64,000 nucleotides of DNA from Alphaproteobacteria bacterium. Lineage in GTDB: Bacteria > Pseudomonadota > Alphaproteobacteria > Micropepsales > Micropepsaceae. Position 1 is the stretch's first letter; the number at the start of each line of letters is the position of its first letter. The notes under the pieces are model-generated. The model saw only the letters and a list, made by a program, of their open reading frames with translations. It did not search any database and was not told where the DNA came from. The stretch lies in the NCBI GenBank assembly GCA_020852655.1, contig JADZAI010000106.1, positions 95,385 to 159,384 of the forward strand, in the 5' to 3' direction. Below, piece by piece: positions 50,401 to 59,204 of the stretch. A program made the translations under genes and the position numbers.

Positions 50401-50883
50401 TCAGGAACTCGGCAGATGCCGCGCAACTTCCGGCCTCAGCTTCAATGCCGCGGCCCTGCGCTCGAAGATCTTGAAAATCCGCTCCGGGTGAAAGGTCATG
50501 TCCGCGAATGCGGTGCCGCAATCGGCCACTTCGCGATACTCGGCGATCTTGCCGTCGCGGAGTGTCATGATCGACACCGCCTCGAACATCGTGCGCGCAT
50601 TGTTCGCTTCGGGCAGCTTCGAATTGTAACTGAAGATATAGCGCGTATAGAGCCGGTCGCCCTGGAGCGCGGGCTCCAGCATGTCCCAGCGCATGTCGCG
50701 GGCGTGCTTGAAGAACCACTGGTTGATCATCTCGGCGATGCGGGTCCGCCCGGCGAACGCGCCGTAGAACCCATCATGATAGACGCCGTCCTCGGTGAAA
50801 TACGAAGCGAAGCGATCGCCGTCGACCGCTTCCGCGGCGCGGCAGAGCCCATCCAGCATCGCGCGGATTTCTGTTTCGCCCAT
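50401..50883 (-). CDS. NTF2-like/SnoaL-type protein
   Basis: Encodes 160 residues from ATG 50883, preceded by AGGAGGG. IRAMLDGLCRAAEAVDGDRFASYFTEDGVYHDGFYGAF and IAEMINQWFF are typical NTF2-like elements; the family is mostly of unknown substrate. It is first in the acyl-CoA operon (60 nt before the synthetase gene), so it likely handles an intermediate of that pathway. Confidence 0.82.
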   Translation of the reverse strand: MGETEIRAMLDGLCRAAEAVDGDRFASYFTEDGVYHDGFYGAFAGRTRIAEMINQWFFKHARDMRWDMLEPALQGDRLYTRYIFSYNSKLPEANNARTMFEAVSIMTLRDGKIAEYREVADCGTAFADMTFHPERIFKIFERRAAALKLRPEVARHLPSS

Positions 50884-50942
50884 CCCCCCGCCCTCCTCCT
50901 GCCGGCGCGCCCTTCGCGACGCCCGTCCCGGCTCGCCGCCAG

Positions 50943-50954
50943 CTAACATGTTAG
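50943..50954. promoter_or_regulatory. Perfect 12-bp palindrome upstream of the acyl-CoA operon
   Basis: CTAACATGTTAG, 60 nt upstream of the first gene's ATG. The size and symmetry fit a TetR-type repressor site, as is common for acyl-CoA catabolic operons, but no regulator gene is adjacent. Confidence 0.5.
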
Positions 50955-51060
50955 AATGAAGCCGTCTAGTTGGAGCGCGCCGTCGCGACCATCGGCTTCG
51001 GGTTTCCATGCCGCAGCGCCGGCGAAGGCGCCGGGCAGACAGGACGCCGCTATCGTGCCG

Positions 51061-51375
51061 TTACCGTGGGCGGGCTCGCACAATCGGTACCGGCTCTGTC
51101 CGGATCTGCCAGGGCGGCGCGGCCTTTTCACGCGTTCCGGTGTCGTCACCGTCTCGGGATGCAAGCAGCATGACGGCGATGCCCATCTGCGCGCTGCCAA
51201 AGGTGATGCTCATGCCGACGAGCAGAAGGCTGATCACCAAGACCCGATCCGGCGACGCCAGGATCAGCGTGCCCAGCCCGCCCACATCGGCTAGGATCAG
51301 GTAGGCCGCAAAGGCCACCCCGAGCCCCACGCCGGTCAAGGCGTGCCGCACGAGGAACCGGACCAGTTTCGGCAT
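51061..51375 (-). CDS. Small membrane protein, unknown function
   Basis: Encodes 104 residues with two hydrophobic segments (about 10-32 and 42-70) and a polar C-terminal tail. I recognise no family. It stands alone between the acyl-CoA operon promoter and the divergent transporter gene. The size and arrangement resemble small inner-membrane proteins found singly in many Alphaproteobacteria. Confidence 0.65.
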   Translation of the reverse strand: MPKLVRFLVRHALTGVGLGVAFAAYLILADVGGLGTLILASPDRVLVISLLLVGMSITFGSAQMGIAVMLLASRDGDDTGTREKAAPPWQIRTEPVPIVRARPR

Positions 51376-51706
51376 GTGCCGCCTCCCTCAAGGATGACAA
51401 CCGCCATCTAGACCCATCTGAAGCAGAACGTAATGGAGTTAGCGGTGTTCCGCCCGGTTCGTGAAAGGCGCGATGGCGGGCGAGAGCGATGAAACGGAGA
51501 ACCACGTTTACGCCGCAGCACTCCAAGACAATCCCCGAAACCACCTGTAATCGACAGGAATTACGCTGCTTTCTGGTATTCTTTCAGATCGTGGCATGGA
51601 CCGCGTTCCAGGATCGTCCGCCGTGCGGGGGCGGTCTCTCCTGGCGCGACTTGCACCGGCTGCGGCTCTGCAAGACAGTGGTTGGCCCCCGGTGGGTAGA
51701 GATGAA
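51376..51706. other. 331-bp gap upstream of the TDT transporter
   Basis: A gene-free stretch between two divergent genes. It holds an inverted repeat GTAAT-N8-ATTAC at 51547-51564, about 145 nt before the transporter start, which could be an operator. No clear promoter elements or open frame with a ribosome site were found. Confidence 0.4.
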
Positions 51707-52774
51707 ATGCACGATAGCGTCACCGGAAACGGCCTCGTGATGCGCTGGGCTGACAGGCTGCGCGATCTCTCGCCGGCCTATTTTGGCTTGGTAATGGCGA
51801 CGGGGATCATCTCGCTCGCTGCCTTCATGATGGAGCATCGCCTCATCGCCATCACGATGTTCTATCTGAACATCGGGCAATATGTCGTTCTTTCGGTCCT
51901 TTATATCCTGAGGCTCTGGCGCTTTCCCGGTCGCTTCTTCGGCGACATGTTCACCCACGCGGTGGGGCCAGGCTACTTCACCTCGATCGCCGGCACCGGC
52001 ATCTTGGCCAGCCAGTTTCTGATCCTGGGAGAAAATCTGGCCGCCGGCGCGGCCTTCTGGGGCGTTGCAGTCCTGCTGTGGCTTTGCCTGACCTACACGA
52101 TCTTCACCGCCCTGACGATAAAGCGCGACAAGCCCAGCCTCGACAAGGGCATAAACGGGGCCTGGCTGCTGGCGGTGGTGGCGACCCAGGCCTTATCCGT
52201 CTCCAGCGCCCTGCTCGCTGCCCGGATCGGCCAGCCCTATCGGTTGGAGCTCAACCTCCTCGCCCTGTCGATGTGGCTGTGGGGCGGTATGCTCTACATC
52301 TGGATGATGTCGCTGATCTTCTACCGCTACGCATTCTTTCAATTCTCGCCGGGCGATCTGGCGCCACCCTACTGGATCAATATGGGCGCGATGGCCATCT
52401 CCACGCTGGCCGGTTCGCTGCTGATCCTGAATGCGCCGCACGCTCCCTATCTGACGTCCCTGCTCCCCTTCCTGAAGGGCTTCACCCTCTTTTACTGGGC
52501 GACCGGGACCTGGTGGATACCCATGCTGGTGGTGTTGGGCATCTGGCGCCACGGCTTCGAGCGCTTTCCCTTCCGCTACGACCCACTCTATTGGGGCGCG
52601 GTTTTTCCGCTCGGCATGTACGCGGCCTGCACCCGGCAGATGAGCAACGCGATGGAGTTCGACTTCCTGTCGGGCCTGCCGGGGGTATTTCTCTATATCG
52701 CGTTCGCGGCCTGGACCGTGACCTTCGTCGGAATGCTGCGCGCCCTGTTCCGCATCAGCAGCGCCCGATCCTGA
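51707..52774 (+). CDS. TDT (SLAC1/TehA-like) family transporter
   Basis: Encodes 355 residues with about ten membrane helices in the pattern of tellurite-resistance/dicarboxylate transporters: LSPAYFGLVMATGIISLAAF at the start of the first helices, and PPYWINMGAMAISTLAGS in the middle. Substrates of the family include anions, C4-dicarboxylates and tellurite; which one applies here is unknown. The ATG at 51707 is chosen; an in-frame ATG at 51740 is also possible. It has no partner gene. Confidence 0.85.
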   Translation: MHDSVTGNGLVMRWADRLRDLSPAYFGLVMATGIISLAAFMMEHRLIAITMFYLNIGQYVVLSVLYILRLWRFPGRFFGDMFTHAVGPGYFTSIAGTGILASQFLILGENLAAGAAFWGVAVLLWLCLTYTIFTALTIKRDKPSLDKGINGAWLLAVVATQALSVSSALLAARIGQPYRLELNLLALSMWLWGGMLYIWMMSLIFYRYAFFQFSPGDLAPPYWINMGAMAISTLAGSLLILNAPHAPYLTSLLPFLKGFTLFYWATGTWWIPMLVVLGIWRHGFERFPFRYDPLYWGAVFPLGMYAACTRQMSNAMEFDFLSGLPGVFLYIAFAAWTVTFVGMLRALFRISSARS

Positions 52775-52824
52775 ACGGTCCGCCACAGAGCGTGGCAACC
52801 GCATGCCCAGAGGCGGACTGGAAT

Positions 52825-52918
52825 TGGCGGAGCCGGAGGGATTCGAACCCTCGGTACGGCTTTTCAACCGTACAACGGTTTAGCAAACCGCCGCCTTCAG
52901 CCTCTCGGCCACAGCTCC
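52825..52918 (-). tRNA. tRNA-Ser (anticodon GCU)
   Basis: The minus strand folds as a class II tRNA: acceptor stem GGAGCTG with CGGCTCC (one G-T pair), an anticodon loop TTTGCTAAA with GCT, a long variable arm, the T arm GAGGG-TTCGAAT-CCCTC and an encoded CCA end. Length 94 nt including CCA. It reads AGC and AGU serine codons. Confidence 0.97.
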
Positions 52919-53253
52919 GTCGGGCTACAGGCGCCGGAAGATCGGTCCGGCGCATGTTCGTGCTTCGCCCCGCGCGAGCGGCGCTTCTACCTTCCCGCCC
53001 CGCCCCTGCCAAGCCGTTTCGCCGCGCCCGTCCACAGGATCAGGCCGCGCCGCTGAGGCCGGCGGAAGGGGCGCCCCGCGCGCGGCCGAGGCCGGTGCCC
53101 GGCGGGCGGATCGCAGGGGAAGCGCGCCGCCAAGGACAGCGGCCCGCCGGGCCGAACCCGGAAAAGTGCAATGTTTTGGCGGAGTTCCCGCGCCGGAACG
53201 CCGTTAAACGGGTTGCAAGACTATTCGGGGAGGATCGCAGCGAGACAATACCG
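52919..53253. other. 335-bp gap between tRNA-Ser and the soluble histidine kinase
   Basis: A very GC-rich, gene-free stretch. It should include the promoter of the tRNA gene (leftward) and of the kinase gene (rightward), but I could not identify convincing -35/-10 pairs. A GGGGAGG near 53227-53234 is too far from the kinase ATG to be its ribosome site. Confidence 0.4.
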
Positions 53254-54177
53254 ATGCTCCCACGATCCTATATCCAGGCCGGCCGCGGTTCGCTCCTCAC
53301 CCGCTATGCGGACACGATGGGCGAACTGGCGCTGCGCCATCAGACCGAACTGGCGATGGCCACCGCAAAGGCGGAATCCGACCTCGCGAACCGTGCAAAA
53401 TCGTCGTTCCTCGGGACGATGAGCCATGAGCTGCGGACGCCGCTGAACGCGATCATCGGCTTCTCGGACCTGATCGGAAACGCCGACCCGGACACCCCGG
53501 CCGCCACCCAGACGGCGGAATATGCCGAACAGATCTCCAAGGCCGGCCGGCACATGCTGAGCATCATCAGCGACGTGCTGGACATGGCCAAGCTGGAGAG
53601 CGGCACGTTCCAGCTCAATCTCGACATGCACGACATCGGCGAGGTCATCGAGGACAGCGTGCCGATGGTGCGCCAGCGCATCAAGGACAAGAACCAGACG
53701 CTGGAGGTGCGGCTGGAGAAGAACCTGGCCGAGCTGCCGATGGATGCCCGCCGCATCCGCCAGGTGCTGATCAACCTGCTGTCGAACGCGCACAAATTCA
53801 CACCCGAAGGCGGCCGCATCCTGGTGACGGCGCGGCCCACCAGGGACGGCGGCGTAACGGTCGCGGTGGTCGATACCGGCATCGGAATGACGCCCGACCA
53901 GATGGCGGTCGCGATCCAGCCCTTCGGCCAGGTGCAGTCGCACTATACGCGCACGAGCGAGGGCTCGGGGCTCGGCCTCGCGATCGCCCGCGGCCTCGCG
54001 CACCAGCATGGCGGCGATCTCTACATCGAGGGCGAACCGGACGTCGGGACCGCCGTCGTGCTGACCCTGCCGGCGCGCAGCAATGCCGGCCCGCACGCCT
54101 CGACCGCGGGCGCAGGCGGCGGCGAACGCGCCAAGCCGCGCCGCGCCACCGTGCCCAAGAAGGAGAAATCCGCATGA
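53254..54177 (+). CDS. Soluble sensor histidine kinase
   Basis: Encodes 307 residues with no membrane segment. A coiled-coil N-terminus (about 15-50) leads to HisKA with His58 in MSHELRTPLNAIIGF, then HATPase with the N box VLINLLSNAHKFTPEGG, G1 DTGIGMTPDQM and G2 GSGLGLAIARGLAHQHGG, and a Lys/Arg-rich tail. No separate sensor domain is present. The gene overlaps the start of a HerA-like ATPase gene (ATGA), suggesting a functional pair. The start is uncertain because upstream of ATG 53254 the frame is open and no strong ribosome site is near. Confidence 0.87.
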   Translation: MLPRSYIQAGRGSLLTRYADTMGELALRHQTELAMATAKAESDLANRAKSSFLGTMSHELRTPLNAIIGFSDLIGNADPDTPAATQTAEYAEQISKAGRHMLSIISDVLDMAKLESGTFQLNLDMHDIGEVIEDSVPMVRQRIKDKNQTLEVRLEKNLAELPMDARRIRQVLINLLSNAHKFTPEGGRILVTARPTRDGGVTVAVVDTGIGMTPDQMAVAIQPFGQVQSHYTRTSEGSGLGLAIARGLAHQHGGDLYIEGEPDVGTAVVLTLPARSNAGPHASTAGAGGGERAKPRRATVPKKEKSA

Positions 54178-55886
54178 GCCAGGCCGCGAAACTGGAGATC
54201 GCCGAGCCGGTGGGCCGCGAGCGCCGTGGCGTGCCGGCCGCCCCGCTGGTGCGCATCGGGCATATCGTGTCGGTGACCGGCGCCCAGGCCGTCGCCGTGC
54301 TGGAGCGCGCCGCCGACGAGGCCGCGCGCAAGGACGATCCGCGCATCCAGATCGGCGCGGTGATCCAGGTGCATACGCCGACCAGCGCCGTGATGGGCCT
54401 CATCACCGCCGTGACCGCCCCCATGCCGGCGATGGCCGGCAAGCGTGAGGACATCGCGCTGATCGAGATCAACCTGGTCGGCGAGACGATGAAGAACGAG
54501 GCGACGGGCCGGCTGGCGTTCCGCCGCGGCGTCGGCCACATGCCGAGCATCGGCGACCCCGTCCTGCTCGCGGACCGGCACGATCTGACGCGCATCTACG
54601 CGCCGCCGACGGTCGCGAGCATCAAGGTGGGACAGCTCTACCAGGACCCCGGCGTGCCGGCGCGGCTGCTGACCGACGATTTGCTCTCGAAGCATTTCGC
54701 GATCGTCGGCTCGACCGGATCGGGCAAGTCCTGCGCGCTGACGAGCATCCTCCAGCGCCTGCTCGAAGGTCACAAGGCGGCGCATGTCGTGATCCTCGAC
54801 GTGCACAACGAGTATGCCGACGCCTTCGGCGAGCTGGTGGAGAAGATCAGCCTATCCGACTTCAACCTGCCGCTCTGGATGCTGAACTTCCACGAGCTCT
54901 GCGTCGCGCTGACGGACGACGACGACAACCAGGACGAGGAAATCGACATCCTGAACGAGGCGGTGGTCCACGCGAAGAAGCGCTATTCCGATGCCGCGGC
55001 GGGCCGCGCCGGCCTGCTGGCGCGCAAGAACGCCGAGGCGCCGATCCTTACCGCCGACACGCCGGCGCCGTTCCGCGTCTCGGACGTGATCGCCTTCATC
55101 GACGACGAACTCGGCAAGCTCCAGCGCCTGCGCAAGATCCTGCCCTATCGCCGGCTCAAGGCGCGCATCGAGGCGCTGGTCGCCGACCAGCGCTACACCT
55201 TCATGTTCGGTAGCCTGACGGTGCAGGACACGATGTCGGACGTGCTGGGCCGGCTCTTCCGCATTCCGAACGACGGCAAGCCGATCAGCGTGATCGACCT
55301 CTCCACCGTTCCGCACGAGATTCTCGACGTCGTGATCTCGGTGATCGCCCGCCTCGCCTTCGACCTCGCGGTGTGGGGCCGCGGCAGGCTGCCGCTGCTG
55401 CTGGTGTGCGAAGAGGCGCACCGCTATGCGCCGGCCTCGGGCGACGACAAATTCGTGCCGACGCGCAAGGCGCTCGGACGGATCGCCAAGGAGGGGCGCA
55501 AATACGGCATCTCGCTGGCCCTCGTCACGCAGCGCCCGTCGGAACTCGATCCGACGATCCTCTCGCAATGCTCGACCGCGATCGCGCTGCGCCTGTCGAG
55601 CGACCGCGACCAGCAGGTGATCCGGCAGAGCACCTATGAGGGCATGACGGACGTCGTCGACTTCCTGCCGCTGCTCGGCGACCGCGAGGCGATCGTGCTG
55701 GGCCAGGCGGCCTCGATGCCGATGCGCATCCGCTTCGACGACCTCAAGAAGCGGATGACGCCCAAGAACATGAACGAGGGCTTCTCGCAGTCCTGGAAGG
55801 GCGACACGATGGACCGCGCCGAACTGGACGCCATCGTCACCCGCTGGCGCAACACCGGCCGCGAACGCAACCCCGCGGCGGATTAG
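54174..55886 (+). CDS. HerA-like ATPase (DUF87/HAS-barrel)
   Basis: Encodes 570 residues of FtsK/HerA superfamily hexameric ATPase. An N-terminal HAS-barrel-like beta domain (about 25-140) is followed by Walker A GSTGSGKS with Lys185, Walker B LLLVCEEAHRYAP, and the sensor/arginine region ALVTQRPSELDPTILSQCSTAIALRL. Many such ATPases move DNA or proteins; HerA of archaea works with NurA in end resection, but no NurA-like nuclease is adjacent. Translation is coupled to the kinase gene. The role is unknown. Confidence 0.87.
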   Translation: MSQAAKLEIAEPVGRERRGVPAAPLVRIGHIVSVTGAQAVAVLERAADEAARKDDPRIQIGAVIQVHTPTSAVMGLITAVTAPMPAMAGKREDIALIEINLVGETMKNEATGRLAFRRGVGHMPSIGDPVLLADRHDLTRIYAPPTVASIKVGQLYQDPGVPARLLTDDLLSKHFAIVGSTGSGKSCALTSILQRLLEGHKAAHVVILDVHNEYADAFGELVEKISLSDFNLPLWMLNFHELCVALTDDDDNQDEEIDILNEAVVHAKKRYSDAAAGRAGLLARKNAEAPILTADTPAPFRVSDVIAFIDDELGKLQRLRKILPYRRLKARIEALVADQRYTFMFGSLTVQDTMSDVLGRLFRIPNDGKPISVIDLSTVPHEILDVVISVIARLAFDLAVWGRGRLPLLLVCEEAHRYAPASGDDKFVPTRKALGRIAKEGRKYGISLALVTQRPSELDPTILSQCSTAIALRLSSDRDQQVIRQSTYEGMTDVVDFLPLLGDREAIVLGQAASMPMRIRFDDLKKRMTPKNMNEGFSQSWKGDTMDRAELDAIVTRWRNTGRERNPAAD

Positions 55887-55887
55887 A

Positions 55888-55919
55888 AAGGCGGCCCCCG
55901 CTCGCGCGAGGACCGCCTT
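55888..55919 (+). terminator. Possible terminator after the HerA-like gene
   Basis: AAGGCGG and CCGCCTT pair 1 nt after the stop codon around a CG-rich inner hairpin. There is no T-tract, so termination would be weak or Rho-assisted. Confidence 0.35.
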
Positions 55920-55936
55920 CATCCCGAACCGTAACC

Positions 55937-56788
55937 TCAGGCCATGCGGACGAGGCGGCGGCCGAGGAGGGTGTGGTCTTTCTCGTAGCGGGCAAAGAGC
56001 GCGGCGCCGGCGGCGGTCATCGCGCCGAAGAGCAACGACACCGCGATCCAGAGGCTGGTATAGGCCGCCGTCTTGCGGGCGATGTCGGCGGTCTGCTTGA
56101 CGTCGGCATTCATGGTATCGACGCGGCTCGTCGCTGCCTCCACCGAAAGCCCCGTCTGGCGCGCCGTCACCTGAACGAGCCGTTCGTGGTCGGCGGCGTC
56201 GACGAGGCGGCCTTTGGGCAGCGCGGTCATGATGATGGTGCCGGCCTCGGCCCGCGCAGCCTCCGTGCCGGCGCCGGCGGGCGTCGCCGCCGCGTCGGCG
56301 GGACGGAACAGGCGGTCGACCAGGTAGTTGCCGGCGGCCGTGTCGTCCTTCTCTGCCGCGGCGGCGCCGTAGAGCGCGGCCGTGGTCGCGCCCGCGCCGC
56401 CGGCCCACAGGCCTGCGAAGGCGACGAGCAGGACCGAGGCGAGAACGGCGATGGCCCAGGCCATGAAGCCGTGCGACGCGACGCGGAAGTTTTCCTCCGC
56501 ATCGCGCGCCTGCACCGGACCCAGATAGCGGCCCACAAGGTGGCCGCCGACGGCGAAGCTGAAGGCCTGGGCGGCGAAGAAGTAGATCGCGCCGATGCCG
56601 AGGAAAACCGGCATCGACGGCGCTTCCTCGGTCACCGGATTGACCAGCATCAGGCCGAAGCCGGCGCCGAGCGTGAGCAGGAAGAACATGACCGCGGCGG
56701 CTGCGATGCCGCCGGCGATCACGACGCCCCAGCGGAAGCGATGGCCCTCTGTCAGGCTGATCTCTTTGACGATGACGGTGTCGGTCAT
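55937..56788 (-). CDS. Multi-pass membrane protein, unknown function
   Basis: Encodes 283 residues. Four membrane segments are likely (about 20-45, 58-82, 108-135 and 245-270), with a polar loop of about 100 residues between the third and fourth. RFRWGVVIAGGIAAAAVMFFLLTLGAGFGL resembles the first helix of a family frequently annotated in Rhizobiales as a PhnA-like or hypothetical membrane protein; the function is unknown. It is the last of a possible unit with two tiny membrane proteins upstream on the same strand. Confidence 0.75.
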   Translation of the reverse strand: MTDTVIVKEISLTEGHRFRWGVVIAGGIAAAAVMFFLLTLGAGFGLMLVNPVTEEAPSMPVFLGIGAIYFFAAQAFSFAVGGHLVGRYLGPVQARDAEENFRVASHGFMAWAIAVLASVLLVAFAGLWAGGAGATTAALYGAAAAEKDDTAAGNYLVDRLFRPADAAATPAGAGTEAARAEAGTIIMTALPKGRLVDAADHERLVQVTARQTGLSVEAATSRVDTMNADVKQTADIARKTAAYTSLWIAVSLLFGAMTAAGAALFARYEKDHTLLGRRLVRMA

Positions 56789-56801
56789 CCTACCCTCCCC
56801 G

Positions 56802-56882
56802 TCACGCGTGGCCTGTGATCAGCCACAGGATGATGATGAGCGGGATCGGGATTCCCAGGAACCACAGGAGAAGGCTGCGCAT
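56802..56882 (-). CDS. 26-residue membrane peptide
   Basis: Starts at ATG 56882 behind a strong GGAGG (8 nt spacing). The peptide begins MRSLLLWFLGIPIPLI and is almost wholly hydrophobic, ending ITGHA: a single-span inner-membrane protein. Very similar tiny proteins occur in many Proteobacteria. It lies 13 nt upstream of the multi-pass membrane protein gene, in the same direction. Confidence 0.65.
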   Translation of the reverse strand: MRSLLLWFLGIPIPLIIILWLITGHA

Positions 56883-56956
56883 CGTTGTTTCCTCCGCAAA
56901 CTTGTCTCCGCCGTAATGTTCCTGGACGCGAACGGTTCCCTCTCCCGCCGTGGCCG

Positions 56957-57037
56957 TCAGCGCCAGCGGCTGTAGCCCCAGCCGCCGCCGAGCACGAGGA
57001 TGAGGAGGACGATGATGAGGAGCAGTTCGAGCGACAT
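56957..57037 (-). CDS. 26-residue membrane peptide with WGYSRWR end
   Basis: Starts at ATG 57037 behind GGAG (7 nt spacing). It begins MSLELLLIIVLLILVL, then a GGGW turn and the aromatic-basic end YSRWR. This resembles small single-span proteins (DUF3309-like) abundant in Alphaproteobacteria and often stress-induced; the exact family is not confirmed. It shares direction with the next small peptide gene and the multi-pass protein. Confidence 0.65.
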   Translation of the reverse strand: MSLELLLIIVLLILVLGGGWGYSRWR

Positions 57038-57218
57038 GTCAGGACTCCGTGCTGCGGCGCCGACCGGATGCGACACCGTTCCGGCGGGCTAACCCGCGAG
57101 GGATACGCGGGGTTCCGCGGGCGGGCGCCCGTGCCGGACATGGCGTCCGCGTCAGGTTGACGCGCGGGCGTCGGCGTCGGAGTGTTTCTGGAACAGATAC
57201 TAAAATCGGAAACGCACC

Positions 57219-58304
57219 ATGACGGAGTTCTCGGTCTTCTTCATCGGCCCCACCGCGGGCCAGGGCAGCGAAGGCGAGGTGCAGCAGGCGATGCTGCGCG
57301 AGGGCCGGCTGGCGGAGAAGCTCGGCTTCGACGCGATCTGGCTGGCCGAGCATCATTTCGACGCCACCTTCTCCACCCTGCCCTCGCCCAATCTGCTGAT
57401 GGCGGCGCTCTCGCAGATCACCGAGCGCGTGAAGCTCGGCTGCGCCATCAATGTGTTGCCCTTCCACCACCCGCTGCGCATCGCCGAGGAAGGGGCGATG
57501 CTGGACGGGCTGTCGAACGGGCGCTTTCAGTGGGGTATCGGGCGCGGCATCACCGGGCACGAATTCCATTCATTCGGACTGCCGCCGGCGAAGTCGCGCC
57601 AGACCTTCAACGAGATCCACGACGCAGTGATCGGCGCCTGGACGACCGGGCGCATGCACTATGAGGGCGAGGTCGTTCGCGTGCCGCCGACGGATCTCGC
57701 GCCGAACGTCGTTCAGCGCCCGCATCCGCCGGTATGGGTGACGGCGCAGAGCCCGGACTCGGTTGCCTGGGCGGCGCAGCACGATTATCCGGCGATGCAG
57801 ATCGGCGAGTCGCTGGCGGTCGGCGCCGAGCAGAAGCAGCGCTATCGCGATGCGGCGAAGGCGGCCGGCGTGACGACGAAGCGTGGCGGGATCGTGCCGC
57901 TGCGCATGGTGCATGTCGCGAAGTCGGACACCGCGGCGAAGGAAGAAGCGGCCGAGCGCGTCCTCTATTTCTGGGATCACGCGGCGCGGACGACGGCGCC
58001 GAACTACAAGTCGCCCGGTCCCGCCAAGGATCAGGTCGGCTATGAATACTGGCTGACGAACAATCCCGGCCGCCACGGCGTGCTGAGCTATGAATCGCTC
58101 TGCGAGGCGGGCCTCGTGATCGCCGGATCGCCGGAGACGGTGGCCAGGGGCATCCAGGCGCAGATCGACCACCTCGAATGCAGCCACATCATGTGCGACT
58201 TCTGGCGCCCGAGCGGCATGGACAAGCGCGAGGAGTCGATGCGGCTCTTCGCCGAAGAGGTCATGCCGGCCTTCAAGGGCCGCGCGCGGGCGGCCGCGGC
58301 CTGA
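57219..58304 (+). CDS. LLM-class flavin-dependent oxidoreductase
   Basis: A bacterial-luciferase-like TIM-barrel enzyme using FMNH2 or F420, 361 residues. Characteristic are EKLGFDAIWLAEHHFD, ITERVKLGCAINVLPFHHPLRIAEEGAMLDGLSNGRFQWGIGRG (shown by key elements LPFHHPLRIAEE and GRFQWGIGRG) and the late GSPETVARGIQAQIDHLE. The AEHHF element points to FMN-type alkanal monooxygenase-like proteins. The substrate is unknown. It stands alone on the plus strand. Confidence 0.9.
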   Translation: MTEFSVFFIGPTAGQGSEGEVQQAMLREGRLAEKLGFDAIWLAEHHFDATFSTLPSPNLLMAALSQITERVKLGCAINVLPFHHPLRIAEEGAMLDGLSNGRFQWGIGRGITGHEFHSFGLPPAKSRQTFNEIHDAVIGAWTTGRMHYEGEVVRVPPTDLAPNVVQRPHPPVWVTAQSPDSVAWAAQHDYPAMQIGESLAVGAEQKQRYRDAAKAAGVTTKRGGIVPLRMVHVAKSDTAAKEEAAERVLYFWDHAARTTAPNYKSPGPAKDQVGYEYWLTNNPGRHGVLSYESLCEAGLVIAGSPETVARGIQAQIDHLECSHIMCDFWRPSGMDKREESMRLFAEEVMPAFKGRARAAAA

Positions 58305-58313
58305 CGCCTGGCG

Positions 58314-59060
58314 CTACGCGGCGGCGATGGCGGACTTGGCGGCCTGGTACCAGCGCCTGTTGATGCGTTTCACGTGGGGCGGCGAGGTGTCGATGGTGCG
58401 CACGATCTTGCGATAGTGCCCCATCGCCTCGTCCTTGCGGCCGATCTGCTGGAGATACTGGGCGTAGCGGCAGAGCGCCTCGGGACCGGGGAAATACCCG
58501 ATGACCGCCTCGTATTCGTCCAGCGCGGCGGCGCGTTTGTCCTGGCCGGCGAGCGCGCGGGCGTAGAGCAGGTGGCCTTCGGCGTCCGTCTTGTTGGGAT
58601 GCTCGCGCTGGAAGCGGTCGAGCACCTCCTCGGCCTCGGCGAAATTCCCCGTCTCGACCAGCGCCTGCGCATAGCCCATCTGGAGCCGCGGGTCGTCGGC
58701 GAAGCCGGTCGGCGCCAGCGCGCGGTAGATCGGCAAGCCCTCGTCGGCCCGGCCGATGCGCAGATACTCGTCCGCCAGGCGCTGGCGCGCATCGACCGAG
58801 TTCGACAGCTCCGCCTCGTGCCTGAACTTGCGCAGGTTGCGTTCGGGATCGCGCAGGTCGAGCGCGGCGTCCTTGATCTTCTGCGCATCCGGACTCGCCC
58901 ACACCTGCGGCAGCACGTTGACGATCAGATAGGCCAGCGAGCCGATGAAGGGCAGGAAGACGATGACGTAGATCCACGGCATCAACAGGCCGTTGCGCGC
59001 CGCGTGGATGACGCAGGTGAGCATCAGCAGTCCGACGCCCAGCAGATAGATATAGCCCAT
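58314..59060 (-). CDS. TPR protein with N-terminal membrane helices
   Basis: Encodes 248 residues. Two membrane helices (about 3-20 and 27-50; IYLLGVGLLMLTCV, PWIYVIVFLPFIGSLAYLIV) resemble the PLDc_N-type anchor; residues about 85-235 form TPR-like repeats (LADEYLRIGRADEGLPIYRAL; LLYARALAGQDKRAAALDEYEAVIGYFP; YAQYLQQIGRKDEAMGHYRKIV). It is probably a membrane-anchored scaffold with cytoplasmic repeats. ATG 59060 is preceded by GAGGGGA. The role is unknown. Confidence 0.8.
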   Translation of the reverse strand: MGYIYLLGVGLLMLTCVIHAARNGLLMPWIYVIVFLPFIGSLAYLIVNVLPQVWASPDAQKIKDAALDLRDPERNLRKFRHEAELSNSVDARQRLADEYLRIGRADEGLPIYRALAPTGFADDPRLQMGYAQALVETGNFAEAEEVLDRFQREHPNKTDAEGHLLYARALAGQDKRAAALDEYEAVIGYFPGPEALCRYAQYLQQIGRKDEAMGHYRKIVRTIDTSPPHVKRINRRWYQAAKSAIAAA

Positions 59061-59204
59061 GACCGCATCCCCTCGGCGCGCATTGACGGCACGGCGCCCG
59101 GCGGTTGCAAGCCGCTTTCGCACCCTTTGCCATTCTACCGATCGATGCTTGCCAAGCCGTTTTGCAGATGCGACTAAGTCCTATTATCGTTATCTGCGGC
59201 CTCC

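Noticed and set aside
52919..53253. An attachment site or integrated element next to tRNA-Ser
   Set aside because: No integrase, direct repeat of the tRNA end or change in base composition is visible near the tRNA.
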